NCBI GenBank assembly: GCA_013368375.1
Contig: JAACJP010000015.1
Span: 186,001 to 250,000, forward strand
Length of the DNA: 64,000 nucleotides
Direction: 5' to 3'
From: Tricholomella constricta
Lineage: Eukaryota > Basidiomycota > Agaricomycetes > Agaricales > Lyophyllaceae
Below are positions 10,115 to 19,258 of the stretch, in pieces; positions within the stretch are counted from its first letter, which is position 1; each line of letters starts with the position of its first letter. A program made the translations under genes and the position numbers. The notes under the pieces are model-generated. The model did not search any database, had not been told where the DNA came from, and worked only from the letters and a program-made list of their open reading frames with translations.

Positions 10115-10987
10115 TCGCTAGACAACGAGATTCAACTTTTCTTGGGAAGCCACAGTTGAATTAGACAACTTCTACAATGCCCGTATCCCTTTTTCATGTG
10201 TAGCGAGCGTGTGCTCTGTCTGTCTGTAACAACGACTTTAAATGCAATATTCTTATCACAAATTTCGAGGTTTCGTGTTTAAGCATCAAAAAACCTTTGC
10301 GCATCAATGTTACAGAAAAACGTCGCGGTAGACTCCTTTGTGAGCGAATAAATAAGTTGCATGCCTTCGACACCAGTCAGACTCCATCCCCTTTTCCAGA
10401 CAAATATCTACTGTGCAGGGTCCAGACTCTGCCTAGGGTCGTGATTGGTGAACAACCAAGCCGGCGGCCCGAGAATACCGGACGAGGACCCGGTTCAGTT
10501 TCAGGCTGCGAAAAAAAAAATTGGGCAGCCCGAAATTTGTAGTCTCTCCTAGACAGACACCATCAGTCGTTCCTCCATTCTGTAGTCTGTTGGTTATCTG
10601 ATGTCTCCGTCGGGAGGGTAACCTTATTATATAAGCATCATAAATGCGTGCACAAAAAGTTAATTAACAACGTGTCGCGTCGCGTCCCAGACATGTCGAC
10701 ACTGGTAAAATAACACCGGAAGGGCGCTCTCACGACCGCAAAGCCCGCTACTTCGCAACTAGACCATGTACAAGAGATCAACATTGGAAATCTTTATCAA
10801 CAACCGTTATTGGGTAGGATCACATGTCATAGGACCGTGCTCCGCGGCTCCGCGGAGCCACGGAGAGAAAGGACCTTAGTGAAGCCTACCTACCTAAAAA
10901 GAAAGGAAAGAAAAAGTAGAATATCAGGCTCGATACTGGTAGGGGTGAACGATACTGATACCGATTCTGAGTTCTAAAATGCACGTG
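10115..10987. other. Non-coding region downstream of laccase copy 1
   Basis: No gene was recognised. The stretch contains the presumed laccase 3' UTR and an A-run near 10509. A perfect palindrome, ggctccgcggagcc, lies near 10845-10858. The only ORF, 10297-10542, has no recognisable features. Confidence 0.4.
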
Positions 10988-11776
10988 CATCAGCATTTCA
11001 GCAGGTCCATCTTTGGACCGCTTTGGTGTCTTTGAGAAGATGGCAAAGATACCGAAGCTGCAGAAGACGCAAAAGCTGCCTTATCTTTGCAACGCAGCGT
11101 CACAAGTCTTTGAAAGACGAAGCAGTCTTTCAAAGATATGAATCATCTTTCAAAGATGGTCACGGTCTTTGACAAGAGCCCATGTCCCGTCTTGACGAAC
11201 ATCTTTGCAACGCGATGCACGCCGCGCGAGTTCATCTCTTCTTTTCCATCCGCCATCAGAGTGTGCTATTCCCTTGTGCCCTCGTCTCGTGGTTCTCTGC
11301 CATTGGAGAAGATCCATGTCCCGACACTGGCATGTGGATGGTCGAGCCGGACTTTGACCTAACAGGGAATCGTATCATGTCGGTCATTCACTTGGATAGT
11401 ATACTTCGCGGGGCTCATTTAATGGGCAGAGCGGGACATGAGCGTATCCCTCGAACTCTTACATTCTCCGACACTCTTAATGCTTTCTCAGCATTCTATG
11501 TTAACAAGTACATCGATCACCACAGTCACGAAATTGCATTTTAGTTGACATTCTATTGTATTCGTGGTCTGGTTACATTTCTAGCAAAGCATATTTAATT
11601 CTTACATGGAGACAAACCAAAAAGCCCAAAGAATGAAATAAAAGACCGTTAAAGATGTGCTGACATAGAGTGTGGAAGACAAAGATGTCAAAGAAGGTGG
11701 TAACAAAGATCAAGACACATAAGAAAGCTGCACCAAAGACCAAGATACAAAAGCAAGAATGGCCGAAATGCTGATG
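10988..11776 (-). mobile_element. Internally deleted Plavaka transposon derivative
   Basis: The 789-bp element begins CATCAGCATTTCAGC and ends GCCGAAATGCTGATG, inverted ends matching those of the complete element at 51584-57973. It is flanked by TG on both sides (10986-10987 and 11777-11778), a 2-bp target duplication. Its left part matches the accessory-gene end of the full element, and its right part matches the transposase end. It therefore lies in opposite orientation and has lost about 5.6 kb from the middle. It has both ends a transposase would need but makes no transposase itself. Confidence 0.88.
11182..11544 (+). pseudogene. C-terminal remnant of a Plavaka transposase
   Basis: The reading frame of 120 codons from about 11206 onward matches the last 110 or so residues of the transposase at 51809-55096 (for example GMWMVEPDFDLTGNRIMSV and the closing NKYIDHHSHEIAF). 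Only a handful of residues differ. The first few codons come from the other end of the element and mark the internal deletion junction near 11205. It is too short to be active. Confidence 0.9.
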
Positions 11777-12078
11777 TGGTCCACGTGGATCATCAATTGT
11801 TAACATTTTGTTGTATTCACTCGCCACACCCCATCGTAGTCGACATAGCGCTTATAGTTGCCCCGAATGTCCTTTACTTTCTCAATCTTGAAGTATATCA
11901 TTCCTCAGCACTTTGAGCCACTTTCCTCAGATAAGACAGATGCCCGAGAGACCGATCAGTGCTTTAACCTTTCATCTGTGCGCGCAAACCGCGCCGTCGC
12001 TCACTGCATTTCTAAACCCAAATAGTGCTATTTTTCTTCTTCTTTCCAACAGGTTCAGCCCATCCACATCCCCTCACC
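11777..12078. other. Short intergenic stretch
   Basis: No gene, repeat or RNA was recognised. It may contain the promoter of the small gene fragment starting at 12079. Confidence 0.3.
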
Positions 12079-12310
12079 ATGGACTCAGGCATAGATGAAG
12101 AATTTGACATGTATGGATTCATGGAGGATCAGCTCAATGCCTTTGATGCCTTTGAAAACAATTACTTCAATGCAATGTACGTGTGGTCCCTTTGTTTTCT
12201 GACTGTATACTGATACATATAATCAGACCACATCCATTATCCACAACCACGAGCAAAATGGAATCAAACAATCAAACTCCGAGTGTACCGTACCCTTCGA
12301 ATGAACTGCA
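12079..12310 (+). CDS. Fragment of an unrecognised gene, first two exons
   Basis: The first exon (12079-12177) encodes an acidic start, MDSGIDEEFDMYGFMEDQLN and onward. A plausible GT-AG intron follows, and a second in-frame exon (about 12228-12310) encodes an S/T/N/P-rich segment ending PYPSNELQ before another donor site. After that the frame is lost in repeats. The consistent splicing suggests the 5' end of a real gene whose 3' part has been lost or displaced. No family is recognised. Confidence 0.35.
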
Positions 12311-12388
12311 GTACGTACGATGTGTTCCTCTCACTTTATGTGATACCGAGTCCTAATACTTCTCGTGAGGAGAAGTCCTGCGAGCAGC

Positions 12389-12610
12389 CCGGGTCACAGC
12401 GCTCTCGTGGGGCGTTCTCCGGGCTAGAGAGCGGAGAGGGAGCTCAGGTCACGGCGCTCCATCGGAGGCATTCCCAAGAGCTCCAAGGACGATCGGGTCA
12501 CAGCGCTCCATAGGAGGCGTTCCCCGATCGTCGTGATGGCAAAGATGAGAGAGGGAGAGAGAGAGGAAGAGTCGGGTCACAGTGCTCGTGAGAGGCGTTC
12601 CCCGGAAGTT
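12389..12610. repeat. Four diverged copies of a roughly 45-90 bp direct repeat
   Basis: A core of the form gggtcacagcgctc followed by aggcgttcccc occurs near 12389, 12448, 12495 and 12575 with changes and variable spacing. A GA-rich simple stretch lies between the last two. It could be part of an unrecognised LTR or other terminal region; the TATA-like run near 12820 lies downstream. No element boundaries could be proved. Confidence 0.5.
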
Positions 12611-12976
12611 CCCGAACTGTGTAACCCTTAGTTAAGGGAAGGTATGACCCACCTCCGGGCTCGGTGAACCAGAGAAGGTGAGCGTTGACCCGGCTCGGGA
12701 TCCTAGGCCTAGGAGGTGGCAAGGCGCCTCATTCGCAGGGACTTTACTAATGAAGTCGGGCGAGTGAGGCAAGATGATGGTGGTTATATTAGATCACGAG
12801 TCCGTAAGGGACTCGCGTGGTATATACAGTGTTTGTACCTATGTACAGTAGATCTAGTCACGTTATATGTACAGGGTGCCGGGCCGGTCACGCACGCTCC
12901 TTGATGGCGCATCCGTTGTCACAGAGCCCCCCAGCGGTGCAGACCGGTACAGCCCCCCATTCCAGCCCCCCATTCG

Positions 12977-13906
12977 TCACTGTCCGCGCCCCCGCTTATG
13001 TCGATTCCGCTCATTCTGTCCAATCCTTGGGCGTCGTAGTGGCCGCGCGGGTTGTGGAACCTCTCCATCCTCTAAGCCGTCGGTGTCGTCAATGTTGTCG
13101 ATGAGGCGGTCAATCAAGGACACCGGGTTCGAGAGCCTATTCTGCAGCGGCCGCGGCGGATCCGTGAACCTGTCGCTCAGAGGCCGGGAAGAGGGGCCGG
13201 CTACCGGAGCGTCCGGAGGGGGAACGGAGGTTATCCACGCGCCCAGAGAACGCGCCGGAGGCCTGGCTGCAGGAAGCAAAGGAGTCGTCACTGGCGGTAG
13301 GACCGACATCAACGAGGGTGTGACGGGCAGCGGAGCTGCCGCGGTATAGCCCATATGCAGGAGAACTTCCATCACCGCTTGGCTTGTGAGCTGGGCCAAC
13401 TGTACGGGGTCCAAGGCTGGCAGATACGCTGGCGGTGCAATCATGGAGGGGACGGGGGAAGGGAGCACTCGACGCTGTTTCCCTTTGCCAGCGGTGATCA
13501 GCGGGGGAGACGGGGCCCGAGTCGGAATGGGAGCATCTTGACACTGTTTCCCTTTGTCTTTCCAGCTATAACGGAGCGGGCTCTTCGTATCTCGCATGCG
13601 AGCGATCTTCCACGGCGGCGAGGGAGAGCGGCGTGGCGATGAGGATCGTCCCCGTATATGAGTCCTTCGTTGTGGCAGCGGTAGAATTGGAGACCGCTCA
13701 CGCCTCCTTAAATCACAGGCGGAGTCTCCTCGCGCATACGGAGTAGGTGACCGCCGCCTAAGCTTCTCGGCACCTGAAGGGTCCGGGCGACTGCGTTGAG
13801 ACCCGGAAGACGCGGCTGGTTCTTGGTTAGCACCCGTAGCTAGAGAGACCGGCGCTACAGTACATGCTTGCATGAAGTCTTCTTTGGTAGCACGCAGAAG
13901 CTCCAT
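12977..13906 (-). CDS. Hypothetical Arg/Pro/Ser-rich protein, 309 codons
   Basis: The N-terminal part is strongly basic with R/S/P motifs such as RGRSSSPRRSPSPPWK. The middle is proline-rich around a short ordered segment (DPVQLAQLTSQAVMEVLLHM). An acidic patch (DRLIDNIDDTDGLEDGE) precedes a basic tail RRPRIGQNERNRHKRGRGQ. No domain is recognised; the composition fits a nucleic-acid-binding or gag-like protein. A single in-frame TGA at 13907-13909 separates it from the upstream ORF, so the two may be one broken or read-through gene. A 160-codon ORF on the other strand is a shadow. Confidence 0.45.
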   Translation of the reverse strand: MELLRATKEDFMQACTVAPVSLATGANQEPAASSGSQRSRPDPSGAEKLRRRSPTPYARGDSACDLRRRERSPILPLPQRRTHIRGRSSSPRRSPSPPWKIARMRDTKSPLRYSWKDKGKQCQDAPIPTRAPSPPLITAGKGKQRRVLPSPVPSMIAPPAYLPALDPVQLAQLTSQAVMEVLLHMGYTAAAPLPVTPSLMSVLPPVTTPLLPAARPPARSLGAWITSVPPPDAPVAGPSSRPLSDRFTDPPRPLQNRLSNPVSLIDRLIDNIDDTDGLEDGEVPQPARPLRRPRIGQNERNRHKRGRGQ

Positions 13907-14095
13907 TCACGCTAGGTTGGGGGTGCAAGGTAGCGGGTAAGTCTCCTTCAAGACTAGCGCGCCTTCTGGAGTCGCTACCGTGATCCACAACGTTCTCCGG
14001 AAAGTGGTCGTCATTCCCAACAAGCGCACTATTTCGACTTCCGGCATGTCTCGCGCCGCAGCTCTCACAGCTTCCTCTACCAAGGCCAGGGGCAT
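13907..14095 (-). CDS. Short ORF directly upstream and in frame with the 309-codon ORF
   Basis: Sixty-two codons (MPLALVEEAVRAAARDMPEV and onward) end in TGA, and the next base begins the ATG of the downstream ORF in the same frame. It looks like an ordered N-terminal domain of about 60 residues whose link to the basic protein was cut by one nonsense change. Read-through of the TGA is the alternative. No family is recognised. Confidence 0.4.
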   Translation of the reverse strand: MPLALVEEAVRAAARDMPEVEIVRLLGMTTTFRRTLWITVATPEGALVLKETYPLPCTPNLA

Positions 14096-14224
14096 TGATA
14101 AGGGGAAGGGTGCAGAGCGAAGGAACGGGGGTCCTAGAGGAGGGAGGACAATTGTAGTATTGACAGTGCTTGTCGCTCGTGGAGGCTCTTCGAATCTAGT
14201 TTCGATCAGCCTATACTGTCAATC

Positions 14225-15712
14225 TGATGCATTATACAATGCTTGTTGGCCTTAATTTGCGATGCATCATACACTGTAGCATAGAGTTGTTGAGTAATGC
14301 ATCATGTCACCGTTCGGGCCCACCTCAGTGTCCTCGTGCTGTTCCTCCTATGGGGCAGGCGTGCTGGCTTCTCTGCCGCAGGTGATGCATCACCCATTGA
14401 GACCAGCATTCACCAGTGATGCAAGAGACTTCATCGACTATTCAACGTTGAGTATGATCGTGCATCACCCACCCATATTAGCACTGACCAGTGATGCATT
14501 GTAGGACAGTCTCGCAATAGTACACTCTCCTCGCCGCTTAGATGATACATCACTAACTGAATGCTAGCGTTCATTAATGATGCATTACATGGCCGTGCTC
14601 CAGGGATTCCCTTCGCCTCCTCGCCCTTGCTCAGCTGATGCATTACTCACAGGGAATTTCATTGACGAGTCATGCATCACGCGACCATTGGTGCTCTCTA
14701 TCCTCTACCAGGCAATGCATCACTCACGGAAGTCTAGCATCAACTTGTGATGTATTATACGCTCGTTAGTAGCAGTCTTTCCTATCCTCGGCCTCGACAG
14801 GTAATGCATTACTTTCCCATTGACGAGTCATGCATTACACGACCATCGGTGGTGCTCTTTACCCTCTACCGGATGATGCATCACTCACAGATATCTAGCG
14901 TCGACTTGTCGTGCATTATCCGCTCGTTGGTAGCAGTTTTGCCCTCGGCCTCGGCAGGTAATGCATCACTTATGGAGAATAGTGTTGGCCAGTTGTGCAT
15001 TATCTATCCGAGGTGAGAATCGGTGGCACTCCATACCCTTGCTCAACTGATGCATCACTCACAGGGATTCAAATTGACGAGTCATGCATAATACGACCAT
15101 CGGTAATGCTCTCTACCCTCCACCAGGTGATGCATCACTCACGGAAGTCGACGTGTGATGCATTATACGTTCGCTGGCAGCAGCCGTTATTATCGGCCTC
15201 GATAGGTACTAATGCATTATTTACGGGAGATAGGGTTGGCCAGTGCTAGCATTCGCTAATGATGCATTACATGGCCGTGCTCCAGTAATTTTCTTTGCCT
15301 CCCCGCCCGGCTCGCTTGACTGATGCATCATTCACAGGAATTTCCATTGACTAGTCGTGCATTACACAATCATTGGTGGTATAACTTAGGGATATCTAGT
15401 GTGGACTTGTCATGTTGTTATCATGGTCAGCCTCCGGTCATGCATTACTTACGGGGAATGATAATGTTGGCCAGTTGTGCATTATCCGAGGTGAGAATCG
15501 GTGGCGCTCCCTCAGCTTGGGCATTCTTGAATGACGTCAACTTGTGATGGTGATGCAAAATGTAACCGTTGGCAGCCGTCGCTATCCTTCTTGTCATCCT
15601 CGGGCTCAGGTGGTGATGCATTACTTGCGGTGATGAGGGTGACCAGTGATGCATAACACAGTCGTTGTGGTGCTCCTTCGCTCTCAACAGCAGTGATGCA
15701 TCACTTACGGGC
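14225..15712. repeat. Array of about 30 TGATGCATCA-type palindromes
   Basis: A palindromic decamer close to TGATGCATCA (variants TGATGCATTA, TAATGCATTA, GTCATGCATYAC) recurs across 1.5 kb, nearly always centred on ATGCAT. Sites tend to pair: a TGATGCATCACTCACGG-type site is followed after about 34 bp by a TGATGCATTATACG-type site, then 40-60 bp of spacer such as ctctaccctccaccag or cctcggcctcggcagg. Larger blocks of about 300-400 bp repeat in order (compare 14630-14990 with 15045-15300). No ORF of note is inside. It lies just beyond the 3' end of the KDZ transposase gene, so it may be that transposon's subterminal binding region; an independent satellite is the alternative. Confidence 0.8.
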
Positions 15713-15940
15713 ATCTAACGTGCCCTGTGCGCCGTCATAGTACAAGCATAATCATATTTCTTTCATGCTTGAAGTCTTTTTCAGGCTAAGTCATTCTCAG
15801 GCAAGAGCGGTTGACGGTTACCAGTAATTATGACGCAGCTCAATTGTATGAGGGAAGCGCAACTTGAATTGACTGACTGCATAATAATCATGAAGACTCC
15901 AAAGCTAAGTATTAGGTATATTGACGGCGGCCTCTGCTGC

Positions 15941-17416
15941 CTACACTACCAAGGCCTCTGCAGCGGCAGTTGCGGTGGCGACGATGCATTCACGGGCTTC
16001 CTTGACGTAGCTAGCAACCGGCTCCCACAAGGTGGTGAAGTGCAGGGCAATGGACTGCTTGAGTGCCGCCTGACGTTCAGCGTATGCACGTAATCCCTCC
16101 CCACGCGGAGTGTTGCCAATCTCACTGTTGTACCAGTAATTTGCCTTTTCTAACCACCAAGCTTCCTGCCACGTCATGAATTGCAAGACTCACTCCATTT
16201 CCTCCAACAAGAGCGAGACCTCCTCCGTATATCACATTGCGCGGGCCCGGGATTTGCACCATTCGACGCGAAGGGCTGAAAAAAAATATTGAGACCAGGA
16301 ATCAGCGGATAAGAATACATGGCCTACCGTCACGGTACATAGGGTCATTTTCATCCACCCCAGCCATGCCCATGGTTCTCCATATCCATGATATCTGCCG
16401 TGATCCCTCAGAACTACCCTCTTCTCCCTCTGACATCGCCTGAATATCGGCCTTGTCCAATGGCAACAGCTGTTGCTGCCAGCCCACCTTCCCAAGGAGT
16501 GTCCCGAGGGCGAGCAAGGCCGTGCGTGCAGCCCGATACTCCTCGGCACATGCCTTAATCCTGGCCTCGACTGTCGCAATTGCATTTCGAGCCCGAGTGT
16601 TCGCATGCTGTCCGCGGACAAACCTAGTCTTGAAGTTTAGGAGGTAGGAGTGAACCTGCAAATTCTGTCAGAGTCAATCGACTCAGCTTGAGCTAAGTGC
16701 AGTTCCCACTCAATTTCCATCAGTCGTTGATCACAAGGGACCTTCGACTTGATCTCAGAGGGTAAATAGAGCGGGTAATCATGAATGGGGCGGGGAGTTG
16801 GTCTGTTTTGCTGCGCTTGAGCATCCGTACGGCGCAAAACAACAACGGCCGGGATGTACAGCTGCTGACGCTGGCTCCAGATCACGATCTTGCATGTCAA
16901 GGCACTGTTTCGGAGTAGTAACCTGGTTTTCTGCCGATCTTGAGCATGAAGCCAGTCTTTTGATGCCTCAGCCTTGATGGAGCGTCTTGAGAATGTAGTA
17001 TGAGAGCGAGCACATGTTATATTAATCATGATAACACTCACTGCTCGGCTTCGATGTCAAGCCCTGTGGAAATAAGGACACTGGGCGTAACAGTGACATC
17101 GAGTGCGATGTCACGGCCATTGGCGACATCCAGTGCCTCTGCTTCAGCCAAAGTGCGACGAACAGCAGCCTGAGTCAGCACTGAAAGCAAGAAGCAAGAT
17201 ATGTTAGCTGAGATGAGTTAATAATAGAAAGGACAACGAACGCGCGACTTTGAGATCATAGGGATTTGATTGAGATGGATCCTTCTCCCATGCCACGATC
17301 TCGGCAGTCCATTCCTTGATTGTCGAAGGCGGGAGTGAGCTGTTGAGCTGGTCATGAGCTATAGTGTGGTCAGCCATGTCACTAGCTGCTGCCTTTATCT
17401 TGCGTAAGAGGGTTGG
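15941..17416 (-). pseudogene. CxC2/KDZ transposase gene, C-terminal half (split by Gypsy)
   Basis: Several exons on the minus strand encode the C-terminal helical region of KDZ transposases. Seen in order are STIKEWTAEIVAWEKDPSQS, SKDWLHAQDRQKTRLLLRNS, CKIVIWSQRQQLYIPAVVVL, a long KIVGWQQ-type coiled segment, and the closing VEWCKSRARAM and FMTWQEAWWLEKA motifs, with a stop at 15941. Removing the Gypsy element joins this half in frame to the half at 29015-31218: ...AVNQGPT then LLRKIKAAASDM. The gene is broken by that insertion, not obviously by point mutations. KDZ enzymes are cut-and-paste transposases expanded in mushrooms. Confidence 0.85.
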
Positions 17417-17942
17417 TGTTAGGGGAACACCTGTTTGGTGATCACGTGACGACCTGATTCCTCGGACGAGCACGTGACCATCCGATTCCTCGGACGAGCA
17501 CGTGACCGACCGCTCCTCAGATGATCGTGATCCCGACCCCGACGCTTCGCCCCAAGCATCGGTGTACATACTTATAACTTCCTGTCGTTACTTCTCCTTC
17601 CAGCGCGCGCCCGATCCCGACTCCCGACGTCCCGACGTCGGTCACCTGACCTCGTGCGCCCGCACCCTGAGCCACGAGGATCGGAGAGCGTCGGGAACGT
17701 GTACATACACGCGCCGCTGCCCATCCGTTATCATTTACGTACCATACACCCCAGAGAGCCGGCCCTCAAGTAGTTTACTTGTATATAGTCATCCTCCTGA
17801 CATGGGGGAATCCTTTACTCTATTCTCATTGGATTCCCCTCTGCCAGGTAGGTCTACTTACGTTCTCTCTAATCGTACATAATATAACATTGGATTCCCC
17901 TCTGCCAGCACACTAAGCTCTGCAGCTGAGGTCGCCCTAACA
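17417..17942 (+). repeat. 5' LTR of the Gypsy element
   Basis: The 526-bp LTR begins TGTTAGGGG and ends CCTAACA. A TATA-like GTATATAG lies at 17781-17788, which would place transcription start near 17813-17817. It is about 97% identical to the 3' LTR. Confidence 0.95.
17815..17826 (+). promoter_or_regulatory. Predicted 5' end of Gypsy RNA acting as self-primer
   Basis: TTACTCTATTCT here is the exact reverse complement of AGAATAGAGTAA at 17945-17956, two bases past the 5' LTR where the primer binding site belongs. It lies about 30 bases downstream of the TATA-like sequence, where the RNA should begin. This is the arrangement of self-priming Tf1/sushi-type elements, which fold their own 5' end back as primer instead of using a tRNA. 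The pairing is seen; the mechanism is inferred. Confidence 0.6.
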
Positions 17943-17944
17943 GC

Positions 17945-17956
17945 AGAATAGAGTAA
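17945..17956 (+). promoter_or_regulatory. Primer binding site of the Gypsy element, pairing with its own LTR
   Basis: AGAATAGAGTAA sits two bases after the 5' LTR. Its perfect complement is inside the LTR at 17815-17826, supporting self-priming. I did not recognise a tRNA 3' end match here. Confidence 0.6.
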
Positions 17957-18069
17957 CTCTAGAAACCCGACGAAGCCGACCGATCCGCTTCCGCGCTGAA
18001 ACACGCGTCTGCTACACGCGACCGTCCAACGCGCGCTCGCTCCGATCGCCCGCCCAGTCCCGTTTCGAG

Positions 18070-19199
18070 ATGTCCGAATTTGGTGACATGTCGCAGCGAC
18101 CATTCTCTCCCTTCCTCACGACGGAGGAGCGGTTGGCGAATATGGAAGCCACAATTTCGGCTCTCTCTGCCTCCAACACCTCCAACTCAGCCTCTATGGA
18201 CCGCCTCTCCGCTCTTTTCGAAAAATTCATGTCGGGGACACCCCCCAATCCCACCCCCGCTGCTCCCGAAGCAGACACGACCCCTCCGCCGCCTGAGACG
18301 ACCACCCCGCTGCCAGGCTCTCCGCGATCGGGATCGCACGACCTCCGACCGTCGCCCCCTCCCATTTACGACGGCGCCCGATCGGGCGGTCGCGCGTTCT
18401 TGAACGCCTGCAAGCTCTACTTCTCCTTGTGCGGGGGAAGTTTCGCCGACGACCACGCCCGAATAGTATGGGTGCTGTCGTACATGCAGCACGGGCGAGC
18501 CACCGACTTCGTCAGTCGGGTGTTCCAGTTCGGAACCGCCAAGGACGTCTTTCCCGCCTGGAAGGACTTCGAAGACACCTTCCGTGGTGAGTTCTTCCTC
18601 TTTGACGAGGTCGCCGATGCCGCGCTCATCCTGGAGTCGACGGCGTACTTCCAGAACGGTCGATCGATCGACGAGTACATCGACTCGTTCCGATCCCTGT
18701 GGGTCAAGGCGGGCTACCCAGATGGGCATCACCTGGTCCTCAAATTCCGTCAGGGAATGGACCCGAAGCTCTCGAGGCGACTCGGAAGCATCAGCACGGG
18801 TCGCCCGCACGACGAGAAGATTGAGGAGTGGCTGAGGATCGCTCGTTCTCAAGATTTCATCATGAGGTCGGAGGACGACTTCCACCGTCGGATGGTCCCG
18901 ACAAAGGCGCCCGACAGCCGCCAGCCCACCGCCGCAGTTGCACGATCCCCCAGGGCATCCCAATGGACGTAGATCGGATGCGCGATCGAGTCGCGCCTGC
19001 CGACGACCACTGTTTCCGGTGCAAGAAAAAGGGTCACTACTCTCGTGACTGCCCTTTGCGCTGGGACGTGCGCCACATGCTCGATGATGAGCTGGAGGCG
19101 CTTATCATGGAACGTCTAGCTCGCAAGGACACAGTCCCCGCCGACCCGACTCCATCGTCGGCCGACGCGACCGCCTCCGACGCCGAGGAGGGTTTTTAA
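18070..19199 (+). pseudogene. Gypsy gag, frameshifted before the zinc knuckle
   Basis: The first frame (18070-18972, 300 codons) has a P/T-rich N terminus and a retrotransposon gag capsid region (FLNACKLYFSLCGG, DEYIDSFRSLWVKAGY, FRQGMDPKLSRRL). The frame then shifts near 18930-18965. The second frame continues with a CCHC knuckle CFRCKKKGHYSRDC and an acidic tail to 19199. Gag packages the element RNA. The single frameshift separates capsid from knuckle; programmed shifting here is unlikely because gag normally stays whole through the knuckle. Confidence 0.85.
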
Positions 19200-19258
19200 T
19201 CACACATCGCTCCCTATCTGTAGAATACGCCAATACACCTAATATTGCTGCTATTCCG

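Noticed and set aside
10297..10542. 81-codon ORF downstream of laccase
   Set aside because: No signal, domain or splice support; composition looks random and it lies in an A-rich non-coding stretch.
12867..13349. 160-codon plus-strand ORF
   Set aside because: Shadow of the longer minus-strand basic ORF (12977-13906), with no recognisable composition or homology within the window.
14225..15712. CRISPR-like array
   Set aside because: Eukaryotic context. Repeats are short palindromes with variable, related spacers, without cas genes or uniform repeat-spacer lengths.
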